Shown here: positions 1 to 7,968 of the stretch, in pieces
How the letters are laid out: every line of letters starts with the position of its first letter
How positions within the stretch are numbered: position 1 is the stretch's first letter
Assembly (NCBI GenBank): GCA_904397845.1
Contig: CAJFOX010000019.1
Coordinates: 20,700-84,699, forward strand
Source: an uncultured Oscillospiraceae bacterium
Lineage (GTDB): Bacteria; Bacillota; Clostridia; Oscillospirales; Ruminococcaceae
Length of the DNA: 64,000 nucleotides
Direction of reading: 5' to 3'
Notes under the pieces: model-generated
What the model saw: the letters and a program-made list of their open reading frames with translations, nothing else
The model's database searches: none
Told to the model about the DNA's origin: nothing
Made by a program: the position numbers and the translations under genes

Positions 1-60
1 AAGACGTTCCACCCCATCCTTTCCCAGCAGTAGCGCTGTGCGGCAAAATTCTTCCTTCAT
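1..60 (-). CDS. tcdA: tRNA threonylcarbamoyladenosine dehydratase-like protein (TcdA/ThiF-E1 family), 5' end only
   Basis: Only the first 20 codons lie in the window; the gene runs off the left edge. The reverse strand reads MKEEFCRTALLLGKDGVERL, matching the usual opening of clostridial TcdA/HesA/MoeB-type proteins (FSRT..L.G..G...L), which precedes the Rossmann ATP-binding glycine motif. TcdA cyclises t6A37 to ct6A in tRNAs that read ANN codons. An AGGAGG-type ribosome site lies just upstream at about 69-74 (read on minus). The catalytic part is not visible, so a related E1-like enzyme cannot be excluded. Confidence 0.6.
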   Translation of the reverse strand, partial: MKEEFCRTALLLGKDGVERL

Positions 61-273
61 CAAAACCGCCTCCTTGTTGCTTAACGTTTATCATAGCATA
101 TCCACATCCTTTTTTTCAATCTGCTATGGGGCCCTTTAAAGGGCAAGGGCGCCCATTCATCTGCGGCAAAGCGGTTCTGTATGAAGAAAAACCGCAGGGC
201 ACAATCTAGATAAGAGCTTTGCTTGCCTTTTGGAATATACGCCAAGTATGTATATCCTGTGAAGTTTTAGATC

Positions 274-312
274 ACAAAAAGCAGGCCTCCTGTATTTTAA
301 CAGGCGGCCTGC
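274..312 (-). terminator. Rho-independent terminator of the 52-codon gene
   Basis: Arms 281-292 and 301-312 form a 12-bp stem with one mismatch. On the minus strand it is followed by a U5 tract (276-280). It sits 15 bases past the stop of the small minus-strand gene. The rest of the 61-326 spacer shows only a short palindrome (gccctttaaagggc, 130-143). Confidence 0.8.
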
Positions 313-326
313 AATGTCCGGCAGTT

Positions 327-485
327 TTATTTTTGACCGTTTTGCATCAACTTTTCGGCGCATTGGCGCAGTTCTTCCTCCGAGTGCAATGTAATGGCCG
401 TCTGCTGGATGGTCTCTTGCACCCATGCGGGCAAAGATTGAAAATAAGCATTGGATTTCATATTTTCCGAAAAATTGGTTACCAT
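327..485 (-). CDS. small conserved-looking protein, 52 aa, unknown function
   Basis: A 52-codon reading frame with a GGGAG ribosome site about 7 bases before its ATG (483-485 on minus) and its own terminator just downstream. The product begins MVTNFSENMK and contains LPAWVQETIQQ followed by an acidic helix (HSEEELRQCAEKLMQ). It is soluble, probably two helices, with no signal peptide or membrane segment. A second ATG nine codons in (MKSNAYFQ) is an alternative start. It is transcribed divergently from the SipL-like gene. I do not recognise a function. Ribosome site, clean terminator and codon usage support a real gene. Confidence 0.6.
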   Translation of the reverse strand: MVTNFSENMKSNAYFQSLPAWVQETIQQTAITLHSEEELRQCAEKLMQNGQK

Positions 486-569
486 AGTAAAAAACTCCCT
501 TTCGGCTTGGATTTTATGGTAGTTTGCACCGAATGCCCCGTTTTTATTCCCCTTCTGTCAAATGGTAGG

Positions 570-598
570 TACTATTTTATCGGAAGAGGGCATATCAT
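570..598 (+). promoter_or_regulatory. possible sporulation (sigma-E-like) promoter for the SPOCS/LysM gene
   Basis: TACTATT (570-576) and CATATCAT (591-598) are separated by 14 bases and fit the Bacillus sigma-E pattern (KMATATT, 14-15 bp, CATACAMT) at 6 of 7 and 6 of 8 positions. No good sigma-A pair was seen in this spacer. The neighbouring gene is a spore-coat family member, where sigma-E control would be expected. The assignment is inference from a degenerate consensus. Confidence 0.3.
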
Positions 599-631
599 TT
601 AGCAGAACAAATAAGGGGGAGCGTGCAAAAA

Positions 632-2167
632 ATGGAATATAAGCTGAAAAAAGACCGCATTGCCGTTTGCGAAATCGCATTTGATTCCTTTACCGAACTA
701 CCCGTTGAAAGTGATCTGCTTCTGCCGGACTACTGCCCGGATATTGTGAAAGTACTGAAATGCCAGGCCCGCCCTGCTTTTTCCAAAACGGAGGTCAGCG
801 GGGATAAATGTATTTTGGAAGGCGCTACCGCGATTACCGTTTATTATACCGGCGAGGATGGGCAACTGCGAACCAGCGAGCACAAAGTGGAATTTCTAAA
901 AACGCTTGAATTGAAAACCACACCGCAGAATCCAATGGTATTTTGCTCTTTGAAAGAGGATTATTTAAACTGCAAAGCGGTAAACCAGCGCCGCATAGAT
1001 GTCAGAGGCGCTTTTACCGTCACAGTAAAGATCCTTTCCAGTATGGAGGAGGAAATGGTCAGCGCTGCGGAAGGAGCGGGATTGCAGCTGAGTCACCGGT
1101 CGACGCGTACCAGTGAGCTGGTGGGGACCGCTTATAAAAAATTTACGGTTCGGGAAGATCTGGAACTGGGACAGGAAAAGCCGCCGATGGATTATATCAT
1201 TCGGCATAGCGAAAGGGTTCGTACGACTGATTGGAAGGTGACGGGAGGAAAAATAATTGTAAAAGGGGAACTGGAAGTCTTTTTGGAGTACCAGCCTCGA
1301 GAGGAGAGCGCACGGCAATCCGTTCATTACCAGATCCCGGTCAGTCAGATGATGGACGTGGATGGAGCGGGAGAAGAATGTCTCTGCCATGTTCAGCTTG
1401 ACCTGCTCTGGTCCGCCCTGCACCTGCAGACTGACGCGGATGGCTTGACGCGTACTGCTTCTGGAGAGTTCACCTTGGGACTGAGGTGCATTGTTCTGAG
1501 AGAAAACACGATTCTTCCTGCGGTCGATGCGTATTCAACCCAATATGAACTGCAGCTGTCTCCAAAGTCCGTCTCTTTGCTGCTGGCGGTGGGCGGGATG
1601 CCGCAAATCTGCGATTTGGAACAAACCATACAGATGCCGGACTATTTGAAAGAACCGGTGGATTTTTGGTGCGAGACAGGTGCTCTGTCCGTCCTGGCGC
1701 AGGAGCAGACCCTGCTAATCAGCGGAAAGCTGCGTTACTGTATGCTGGGAACCGATGCTGACGGTGTTCCCGTTTATTTTGAACAGGCACAGGATGTGGC
1801 GCAGGAGTATCAGCTGGAAACCAAAGCAGATGACTATTTGCCCGAATGGTCCATTACGGTAGAGGACTGCCAATATGCCATCCAGGAAAAAAACAACCTG
1901 CAATGCCGCTGCCGGCTGCGGGTAGACGGAATGATCCTGGGCGTAATGCCAGTTTCGTTTATCACTGCAATCAAAGTGGATGAAACACGGGAAAAAACAC
2001 GGGAAAACCAAAGCGCCATGACCATTTATTATGCTGATGCGGGAGAAAATATTTGGAGCATTGCTAAACGGTACAATACTTCTATTTCAGCTGTGATGGA
2101 GGAAAATGGACTGGAAGATGAGATCCTACCAGAGAAGCGGATCGTGTTAATTCCCATGGTGGGTTGA
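632..2167 (+). CDS. sipL: SipL-like spore morphogenetic protein (SPOCS/DUF3794 domains plus C-terminal LysM)
   Basis: 511 aa. The N-terminal part opens with the SPOCS signature (FTELPVESDLLLPDYCPDIVKV, residues about 22-43); a similar LLPDYCPDIV-type element recurs near MPDYLKEPVDFWCETG around residue 340. The last 50 residues form a LysM module (YADAGENIWSIAKRYNTSIS). This order and length match Clostridioides difficile SipL, which binds SpoIVA and recruits the coat to the forespore; Bacillus SpoVID plays the similar role. No signal peptide or membrane segment, consistent with mother-cell cytosol. ATG 632 is preferred to the in-frame GTG at 623 because the AGGGGGA site at 614-620 lies 11 bases before the ATG but only 2 before the GTG. 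Monocistronic, ending at a strong terminator. Confidence 0.8.
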   Translation: MEYKLKKDRIAVCEIAFDSFTELPVESDLLLPDYCPDIVKVLKCQARPAFSKTEVSGDKCILEGATAITVYYTGEDGQLRTSEHKVEFLKTLELKTTPQNPMVFCSLKEDYLNCKAVNQRRIDVRGAFTVTVKILSSMEEEMVSAAEGAGLQLSHRSTRTSELVGTAYKKFTVREDLELGQEKPPMDYIIRHSERVRTTDWKVTGGKIIVKGELEVFLEYQPREESARQSVHYQIPVSQMMDVDGAGEECLCHVQLDLLWSALHLQTDADGLTRTASGEFTLGLRCIVLRENTILPAVDAYSTQYELQLSPKSVSLLLAVGGMPQICDLEQTIQMPDYLKEPVDFWCETGALSVLAQEQTLLISGKLRYCMLGTDADGVPVYFEQAQDVAQEYQLETKADDYLPEWSITVEDCQYAIQEKNNLQCRCRLRVDGMILGVMPVSFITAIKVDETREKTRENQSAMTIYYADAGENIWSIAKRYNTSISAVMEENGLEDEILPEKRIVLIPMVG

Positions 2168-2223
2168 TCCGGCCGCTGTTTTTCAGGACAGCGCATAAGG
2201 GTGGAAAAATTCGTTTTAAAAAG

Positions 2224-2266
2224 CAAAAAACAGGGCTTGATTTATAAGTCAAGCCCTGTTTTTTGC
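2224..2266. terminator. bidirectional terminator between two convergent genes
   Basis: A perfect 10-bp core (cagggcttga / tcaagccctg) flanked by A-run and T-run gives U tracts in both directions. The stop codon of the minus-strand membrane-protein gene (2242-2244) falls in the loop, so the two genes share the structure. Confidence 0.9.
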
Positions 2267-2616
2267 TTTTTTTGAAAAATCCAATCGGCCAGAAAGCCGC
2301 AAAGGATTCCCAGCAGGAAAATAAATGTCCAAATGATCCAGCCGCTGTCGGTCCGCCCTCCACCGGGATCGGTTCCTTCTTTGCCCAGCCAAAGGCCGAG
2401 GAAGAAACCGCCCAGATAGCCGGCAACAGTCGTTGCCGAAGCAATCCGGCATCCGAATCGTGCGGCAATAGCCAGTACGGCGATGCCTGTCACCGCTAAA
2501 ACGGCTGGCCATTGTTTCATCTCGTGGAAGGAAAATAATCCAAACCGGGACAGGAAGTAGGCGGCTGCCAGGCAGGTAGCGGAAAGAAAAAATTGGAACG
2601 CCTTTTTCTTGGACAT
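2242..2616 (-). CDS. small integral membrane protein, 124 aa, unknown function
   Basis: Starts MSKKKAFQFF behind a textbook AAGGAGGT ribosome site. Four hydrophobic segments are visible at about residues 6-28, 36-54, 61-78 and 92-114. The loop between segments 3 and 4 is glycine-rich (KEGTDPGGGRTDSG), and the C-terminus is basic. No catalytic motif is evident. The gene ends inside the shared terminator hairpin. The topology resembles the many small four-helix membrane proteins of clostridia, but no family is recognised. Confidence 0.7.
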   Translation of the reverse strand: MSKKKAFQFFLSATCLAAAYFLSRFGLFSFHEMKQWPAVLAVTGIAVLAIAARFGCRIASATTVAGYLGGFFLGLWLGKEGTDPGGGRTDSGWIIWTFIFLLGILCGFLADWIFQKKQKTGLDL

Positions 2617-2999
2617 GATTTACCTCCTTCAAAGATATGGGAAAAAAGAAGCATCCCTTTTGTTTTTCCGGCAGAACGGAGGGGCGGGTCATATCCGTTT
2701 TGCCAAAAACAGCGAACGATTAAATGGAAAAACACTCAAAAGCAGACAATATCAATACAATTTTATACTACCACAAAAGAAAAATAGAAACAAGAAAGAA
2801 AACGCGGTGAAATCCTTTAGCAAAGTGCACAAGGAGATTGCTATTTTACTATTCTTATCGTATAATAAGCATACGTGTGGAAGTTTTTAAAAAGTTTAGA
2901 AAATAACATAGTGTTTGAAATAAGGGCTCCTTTGCCGCAGTTATTATTTTATAGTGGCATTATCTGCACCAGAAAACAGAGGATGCTGGGAGGACGTTT
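2617..2999 (+). other. 383-bp AT-rich spacer between divergent genes
   Basis: Holds the ribosome sites of both flanking genes and the promoter at 2838-2866. The leader from that promoter to the start codon at 3000 is about 130 bases long. No RNA gene, repeat or further reading frame with a ribosome site was seen. Confidence 0.6.
2838..2866 (+). promoter_or_regulatory. sigma-A promoter of the surface-glycan genes
   Basis: TTGCTA (2838-2843), 17-bp spacer, TATAAT (2861-2866). The -10 is perfect and the -35 has 4 of 6 consensus bases. It lies about 130 bases before the priming glycosyltransferase. Confidence 0.75.
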
Positions 3000-4406
3000 A
3001 TGATTCGAGAAAATGAGGCGCTGCTGGATCGTTTGAATATTGTGACAGATTTGGTGGTATTGTTTCTTTCTATTGTATTAAGCTATACGGTTCGGTTTCA
3101 TATCTTTGATTCGACGGAAAATCATCTGCTGCTTTCCTATTATTTGTTGTTTGTACTGGCGCTTCTGCCGATTTATTATCTTATTTTCAGCACTTTTGAC
3201 CTGATCTGTGTTTTTCGAACCCGCACTTTCAGCGAAGAGGTGGTCAAATTGATTCAAGCCAATACGGTAATGGCTGGAATCGTTACGGCAGTACTATTTG
3301 TTATGAAATGGCATTATCTGTCCCGCTGGGTGATGGTACAGTATTTCTTCATCAGCACGCTGTTTTTAGTGGGCAAACATTTTTTGATGCGGTGGCTGAT
3401 GAGCTATCTGCGAGAAAAGGGATATCATAAAAAGACTCTGATTATCCTGGGATCCGGCGGCTCCGCCAGGGAATATCTGGAGACGATTCGTTCCCGCAAA
3501 GACTACGTATACGACTATTTGGGCTATGTGTCCAATTACGCCCGGCTGGACGGGGATTATCTGGGGGATTACGGGTCGCTGTATGAGGTGTTAAACGAAC
3601 GTAAGCCGGAGGAATTGATCTGTGCGCTGGACATCAGTGAAGCCGGATATCTGGAACAGATCATGTCCGACTGTGAAAAAACCGGAACAAAGGTTTCGAT
3701 TATTCCCTTTTGTTATCGGTATATTCCCAGCCGGCCCTATATTGATCAAATTGACCGAATTCCTCTGATTAATATTCGAAAGATCCCTCTGGACAATTAT
3801 GCCAACGCCTTCCTCAAGCGTGCCATGGATTTTTTCGGCGCTTTGATTTTGCTGATTTTATCTTCTCCAATCCTGTTGGTGACTGCCATCGGCGTTAAGC
3901 TGACCTCGCCAGGGCCTGTGATTTTTAAGCAGGAGCGGGTGGGGTTGAATAAGGAACTGTTCACCATGTATAAATTCCGTTCTATGATCGTCAACGATCA
4001 GTCCGACACCGCATGGAGTACCAATGAGGATCCTCGAAAGACAAAATTCGGAGCCTTTATACGCAAATATTCCATTGATGAGCTGCCGCAGCTTTATAAT
4101 GTGCTGAAAGGGGACATGAGCCTGGTCGGTCCACGCCCGGAACTGCCATATTTTGTAGAAAACTTTCAAAAAAGCGTTCCACTTTATATGGTAAAGCATC
4201 AGGTAAAGCCGGGTATCACTGGGCTGGCGCAAGTAAAAGGCTATCGTGGGGATACTTCTATCCCGAAAAGGATTGAATGGGATGTGTATTATATTGAAAA
4301 TTGGAGCCTGTTTTTGGATGTCAAAATCTTATTGATGACAGTTTTCAAGGGCTTGAGAAACGAGGAAGTTCTACCTGGCAGCGGAGAAAAGGAGAAGGAG
4401 AAATAG
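3000..4406 (+). CDS. undecaprenyl-phosphate phosphoglycosyltransferase (polyisoprenyl-phosphate hexose-1-phosphate transferase, WbaP/WcaJ type)
   Basis: 468 aa. Four membrane helices in the first 130 residues are followed by a nucleotide-binding-like middle domain (IILGSGGSAREYLE near residue 148). A fifth hydrophobic segment near 278-301 leads into the bacterial sugar transferase domain: SPGPVIFKQERVG, YKFRSM (about 324), SIDELPQLYNVLKGDMSLVG (about 358-377) and PRPE. Family members transfer a sugar phosphate from UDP-sugar to undecaprenyl phosphate, the first step of capsule or exopolysaccharide assembly. GGGAGG sits 6 bases before the ATG. The next gene starts 3 bases after the stop, so the two are co-transcribed. 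The sugar cannot be read from sequence. Confidence 0.9.
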   Translation: MIRENEALLDRLNIVTDLVVLFLSIVLSYTVRFHIFDSTENHLLLSYYLLFVLALLPIYYLIFSTFDLICVFRTRTFSEEVVKLIQANTVMAGIVTAVLFVMKWHYLSRWVMVQYFFISTLFLVGKHFLMRWLMSYLREKGYHKKTLIILGSGGSAREYLETIRSRKDYVYDYLGYVSNYARLDGDYLGDYGSLYEVLNERKPEELICALDISEAGYLEQIMSDCEKTGTKVSIIPFCYRYIPSRPYIDQIDRIPLINIRKIPLDNYANAFLKRAMDFFGALILLILSSPILLVTAIGVKLTSPGPVIFKQERVGLNKELFTMYKFRSMIVNDQSDTAWSTNEDPRKTKFGAFIRKYSIDELPQLYNVLKGDMSLVGPRPELPYFVENFQKSVPLYMVKHQVKPGITGLAQVKGYRGDTSIPKRIEWDVYYIENWSLFLDVKILLMTVFKGLRNEEVLPGSGEKEKEK

Positions 4407-4408
4407 CG

Positions 4409-6235
4409 GTGGAAAAAGGCTTTATCTGGGAAAGAAAAAAGAAAAACTGGTTGTTTTTTCCCGTTGCGCTTTTGTTGGCGGTTATGCCGTTTGTGATCCG
4501 GGCGACACAGCATTTTCTAAGCGGGGATTTGTATCGTTTATTCCTTGTCAATCGAAAAACGGAGATTTTCTCTCAGTATCGCGCCCGGTTTTTATGGATT
4601 ATGGCAGCGGTGATGCTGGTTTTGTTGTTAGTATGCTGCAAAAAGCTTTTTGCGGGAATCGATCGGCTGGGCTGGTTTTATTTTGCAGCATGCGGTGTTT
4701 TTCTGTTGTGCTTGGTTCTTTCCGCTCTTTTTTCCGATCATCGGGACACGGCCTTGTGGGGAATGTATGACAGGGCAGAGGGGATGGTCACACAGATTTG
4801 CTATTTGATTTTATTCTTGTATACGGCTCTTTCTTACCGGTCGGCACAGGATTTGAAGCTGTTGATGGCGGCAATGGGCATTTTGATTGCGATCAATGCA
4901 GTCATGGGCATTTCCCAGTTTGCAGGGCATGATTTCATGACCAGCGACTGGGTGAATAACTTGGTGGTACCGGATGAGATTGGCGGAAAAATCAGTACGC
5001 TCCAATTTGAAAAGGCGAAGATGTATGGTACGGCCAACCATTATAATTACCTGGGAAGCATTGCAGCTATGACATTCCCCGTATGTACGGTGCTGGCGCT
5101 GTTTGAAAAACGCTGGAAGTTCCGGATTCCGTTAATCCTGGCGGCGCTGCTCTCTTTGATGCTGTTGCTGGGTTCCACTTCAAGGGCTGGCCTGATTGGT
5201 GTGGCTGCGGCTATGGTATTGGCCGTGATCTTTTTTCGCCGCCTTCTGCTTCGGCATTGGAAACTGGTGCTTTCTGCCATCGGCGGATTGCTAGTCATAA
5301 CGATTGGTGTGAATTTGATCCTGCACAATGCCATTTTTGAACGGATTCCTATGCTTTTTGACGATATCCGGACTATTTTTTCGGATACGTCCGACTTTGA
5401 TTACAAAGACTATATTCCGATCCGCTCTGTGGAAAATACGCCGTCCGGCGCTGTTATTACCGTGCAAAAAGACGCGTTATCCCTTTCGGTGGAAGACGGA
5501 GAGGTCGTTTTCCGGGATCAGTCGGGGCAAGAGGTTCCTTTTACGCAAAATGATGACGGCGTTTTCGTCACGCAGAATCCTGCGTTTGCCGATCTTTCCT
5601 TCCGCCCTGTCAAATCGGTAGAGGGGAATACCCCTTATACATACCTGCGTCTTCTTTATAATGGAAAGCAGCTGCTACAGTTTTATTATGATGAGACCCA
5701 GGTCTATCTTGCAGAAATAGACTCTACTGATCCCATGACGCTGGAAGAGCCCCCCATCGCCGGCTTTTTGAAAGGAAAAGAGCTGATAGGATCGATGCGT
5801 GGCTATATCTGGTCTCGAACCATCCCCATTTTACCCGATTACCTGGTGCTGGGTGCCGGACCGGATTGCTTTTTGTATGAATTTCCGCAGGACGATATTT
5901 TGGGCAAGCTGTATGCTTATGGCACCGGCAGTATTGTAGTTGACAAACCGCACAACCTGTACCTGCAAATTTTCGTCAATGAAGGTGGCATAGCGCTTCT
6001 GGCATTTTTAGCGGTCTGCGTATCTTATCTATGGGACTGCTTTCGTCTGTACGGCGGGCATCGGCAGAACCGGAACGGCCTTCGGGGGATTGCGGTGGGA
6101 TTAGGTGTTGCCGGTTATCTATTTGCCGGGTTTTTTAATGATTCTACCGTCATGACTTCGACCATGTTCTGGATTTTGTTGGGTGTTGGCGTTGGCATGA
6201 ACCGGCAATATCGAAAAGAAAGCGTGGGACTGTGA
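4409..6235 (+). CDS. O-antigen ligase / Wzy-like polysaccharide polymerase family membrane protein
   Basis: 608 aa, with about ten hydrophobic segments. The family hallmark, a periplasmic-side loop ending in DKPHNLYLQIFVNEGG (from residue 512), is present. Such proteins polymerise or transfer lipid-linked oligosaccharide outside the membrane. GTG 4409 is chosen as start because GGAG lies 8 bases upstream and the previous stop is at 4404-4406. Unusual: residues about 320-470 form a long hydrophilic, beta-rich insertion (SVEDGEVVFRDQSGQEVPF lies inside it) before the conserved histidine loop, so the protein is longer than the common 400-450 aa. It overlaps the next gene by one base (TGATG). Confidence 0.8.
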   Translation: MEKGFIWERKKKNWLFFPVALLLAVMPFVIRATQHFLSGDLYRLFLVNRKTEIFSQYRARFLWIMAAVMLVLLLVCCKKLFAGIDRLGWFYFAACGVFLLCLVLSALFSDHRDTALWGMYDRAEGMVTQICYLILFLYTALSYRSAQDLKLLMAAMGILIAINAVMGISQFAGHDFMTSDWVNNLVVPDEIGGKISTLQFEKAKMYGTANHYNYLGSIAAMTFPVCTVLALFEKRWKFRIPLILAALLSLMLLLGSTSRAGLIGVAAAMVLAVIFFRRLLLRHWKLVLSAIGGLLVITIGVNLILHNAIFERIPMLFDDIRTIFSDTSDFDYKDYIPIRSVENTPSGAVITVQKDALSLSVEDGEVVFRDQSGQEVPFTQNDDGVFVTQNPAFADLSFRPVKSVEGNTPYTYLRLLYNGKQLLQFYYDETQVYLAEIDSTDPMTLEEPPIAGFLKGKELIGSMRGYIWSRTIPILPDYLVLGAGPDCFLYEFPQDDILGKLYAYGTGSIVVDKPHNLYLQIFVNEGGIALLAFLAVCVSYLWDCFRLYGGHRQNRNGLRGIAVGLGVAGYLFAGFFNDSTVMTSTMFWILLGVGVGMNRQYRKESVGL

Positions 6236-7377
6236 TGGCAAAAAAAATCCTGTATGTAGCTTCGACTTTCGGGCATTTAAGGACGTTTCATATCCCCTAT
6301 CTGAACGCGCTTCTATCCCAGGGAAGCGAGGTTCACGTTATGGGAGCGGGAGACCCGGTCGGTTTTCCGGACGGCGTGACGGCAATCCCGATCCCATTTG
6401 AAAAAAAGATGACTTCTTTGGGCAATTTTAGGTGTGCTTTCCAAATCCGAAAATGGATCCGCAAAGAGGGATATGACCTGGTCAGCGTCCATACATCACT
6501 GGCAGCATTTTTTACCCGGCTGGGGATTCTGCTCAGCGGCCGGCGGCCTTGGGTCATTAATACTGTACACGGGTATCTGTTTGACGAAAATACCTCTTGG
6601 AAAAAACGTATCATTTTGCTGGCTGCGGAAAAATTGACCCGCCCAGTGACCAATGTAGTAGCGGTGATGAACCGGCAGGATGAGCAGATTGCGCAGAAGC
6701 ATCATTTATATAAAGAACAGCTGGTTTTTATCGACGGCATGGGAGTCGATGTTTCCCGTTTTGAAAAAAGCGACGAAACGATCAGGGCAGTACAGGCTTT
6801 GCGGCGGGAATATTTCCTTTTGCCGCAGGAGTTTGTTATGGTATGTGCAGCGGAGTTTTCCGACCGGAAAAACCAGATGTTCTTGATCCGGGCTATCCGG
6901 CGGCTGAAACAGGAGGGGATTCCCTGCAGGTTGATTCTGGTAGGAGAGGGAGAGCAATTTGAAAGGACAAAGTCCTTGGCGGTTCGGCTTTCGGTTCGCA
7001 AAGAGGTCCGTTTCCCCGGCTACACGCGTGATTTGGCCCCTTATTTTTATCTGGCTGATGCAAGCGTATCTGCCAGTAGAATCGAAGGGCTGCCGTTTCA
7101 GATTATGGAGGCTATGGCCTGCGGACTTCCGGTTATCGCGAGCCGGATCAAGGGTCATGAGGATTTGATCGAACCGGGTGTCAACGGCCTGTTGTTTGAT
7201 TTTGACGATGAGGAGGCTTTTTGCCAGGCCGTCCGGCAGCTGTATGAGGATAAGAAGTTGCGGGAAAAAATGGGAAGGGCAGGGCAGGAAAAAGTACAGC
7301 GGTACCGGCTGGAGAGGGTTCTGCCGGAAAATATGAAAAAGCTGTATGCAGAAACGTCGCCGGAACAGGAATCATGA
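6235..7377 (+). CDS. glycosyltransferase, GT4 family (GT-B fold)
   Basis: 380 aa. The N-terminal domain begins KKILYVASTFGHLRTFHIPYL, typical of family-4 enzymes acting on lipid-linked acceptors. The C-terminal donor-binding domain has VCAAEFSDRKNQ, LVGEGEQF and the retaining-enzyme motif EGLPFQIMEAMACGLPVIAS from residue 284, whose two glutamates contact the nucleotide sugar. No membrane segment, so cytosolic or peripheral. ATG 6235 overlaps the polymerase stop by one base, giving translational coupling, and the three genes end together at the terminator at 7384. Likely role: adding a residue to the glycan primed by the first gene. Confidence 0.85.
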   Translation: MAKKILYVASTFGHLRTFHIPYLNALLSQGSEVHVMGAGDPVGFPDGVTAIPIPFEKKMTSLGNFRCAFQIRKWIRKEGYDLVSVHTSLAAFFTRLGILLSGRRPWVINTVHGYLFDENTSWKKRIILLAAEKLTRPVTNVVAVMNRQDEQIAQKHHLYKEQLVFIDGMGVDVSRFEKSDETIRAVQALRREYFLLPQEFVMVCAAEFSDRKNQMFLIRAIRRLKQEGIPCRLILVGEGEQFERTKSLAVRLSVRKEVRFPGYTRDLAPYFYLADASVSASRIEGLPFQIMEAMACGLPVIASRIKGHEDLIEPGVNGLLFDFDDEEAFCQAVRQLYEDKKLREKMGRAGQEKVQRYRLERVLPENMKKLYAETSPEQES

Positions 7378-7383
7378 TTGGGC

Positions 7384-7423
7384 GCGCAGTAGGCGGAAAG
7401 GCCTGCTGCGCCGTTTGTTTTTT
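7384..7423 (+). terminator. Rho-independent terminator of the glycan operon
   Basis: Arms 7384-7394 and 7401-7411 (gcgcagtaggc / gcctgctgcgc, one G-T pair), then a T-rich tract to 7423. Confidence 0.8.
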
Positions 7424-7519
7424 GGAAAGGAATTTGACGTTTCCTTCATGAAAAAAATTTTTCCGTAACGGTCGGCATCCGTAGAATAGCTGGGAGAGGT
7501 GCTATTGAAAAGAAAATAT

Positions 7520-7548
7520 TTGACAAATCCAGTTTAAAATTATACAAT
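7520..7548 (+). promoter_or_regulatory. sigma-A promoter of the blaI-M56 operon
   Basis: TTGACA (7520-7525), 17 bp, TACAAT (7543-7548). It is near-consensus and placed so that transcripts begin just before the BlaI-type operator at 7563. Confidence 0.85.
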
Positions 7549-7562
7549 GAAGAAAATGACGC

Positions 7563-7572
7563 TACAAATGTA
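7563..7572 (+). promoter_or_regulatory. BlaI/MecI-type operator (TACA-N2-TGTA)
   Basis: tacaaatgta is an exact TACA/TGTA dyad with a 2-bp centre, the core recognised by BlaI/MecI winged-helix dimers. It begins 14 bases after the -10 box and ends 12 bases before the repressor start codon, so a bound repressor would block its own operon. Confidence 0.8.
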
Positions 7573-7584
7573 GGAGAATGCTGT

Positions 7585-7965
7585 ATGAAAATGAGAAAGC
7601 TACCGGAATCGGAACTGGAAATTATGATTGCATTGTGGGAAGCGGACGGCCCTGTGCCGCGTAATTATTTTGATAGAAAATTAAAGGAAAGAAAAAATTG
7701 GGCGGATTCTACGATTTTAAGCTTGTTGGGCAGGCTTCAGGAAAAAGGCTTCTTGTCCAGTAGCAAGCAGGGAAACCGCAACCTTTATGTGCCGCTTGTT
7801 TCAGAAGAGGAATACTTGGCTTATGAAGACAGGAATTTCCTCCAAAAGCTTCACGGAAATTCCATTCGAAATCTGGTGGCCTCCATGGTCGAAAGCCGGG
7901 ACTTGACTCAATCCGATTTAGATGATCTGCAGCACTACCTGGATCAGATGAAAAAGGAGAAATAG
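7585..7965 (+). CDS. blaI: BlaI/MecI/CopY-family transcriptional repressor
   Basis: 126 aa, the normal family length. The opening KLPESELEIMIALWEADGPVPR and the recognition-helix region WADSTILSLLGRLQEKGFLS match the winged-helix domain of BlaI/MecI; the C-terminal 45 residues form the dimerisation helices that the partner protease cleaves in characterised systems. AGGAG precedes the ATG. The M56 protease gene starts 3 bases after the stop. Autorepression through the operator at 7563-7572 is inferred. The signal is probably not a beta-lactam, because the partner lacks a penicillin-binding sensor. Confidence 0.9.
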   Translation: MKMRKLPESELEIMIALWEADGPVPRNYFDRKLKERKNWADSTILSLLGRLQEKGFLSSSKQGNRNLYVPLVSEEEYLAYEDRNFLQKLHGNSIRNLVASMVESRDLTQSDLDDLQHYLDQMKKEK

Positions 7966-7968
7966 CAT

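Noticed and set aside
3000..7377. A mobile capsule island
   Set aside because: No transposase, repeat or integrase at the borders, and promoter, ribosome-site and terminator style match the neighbours.
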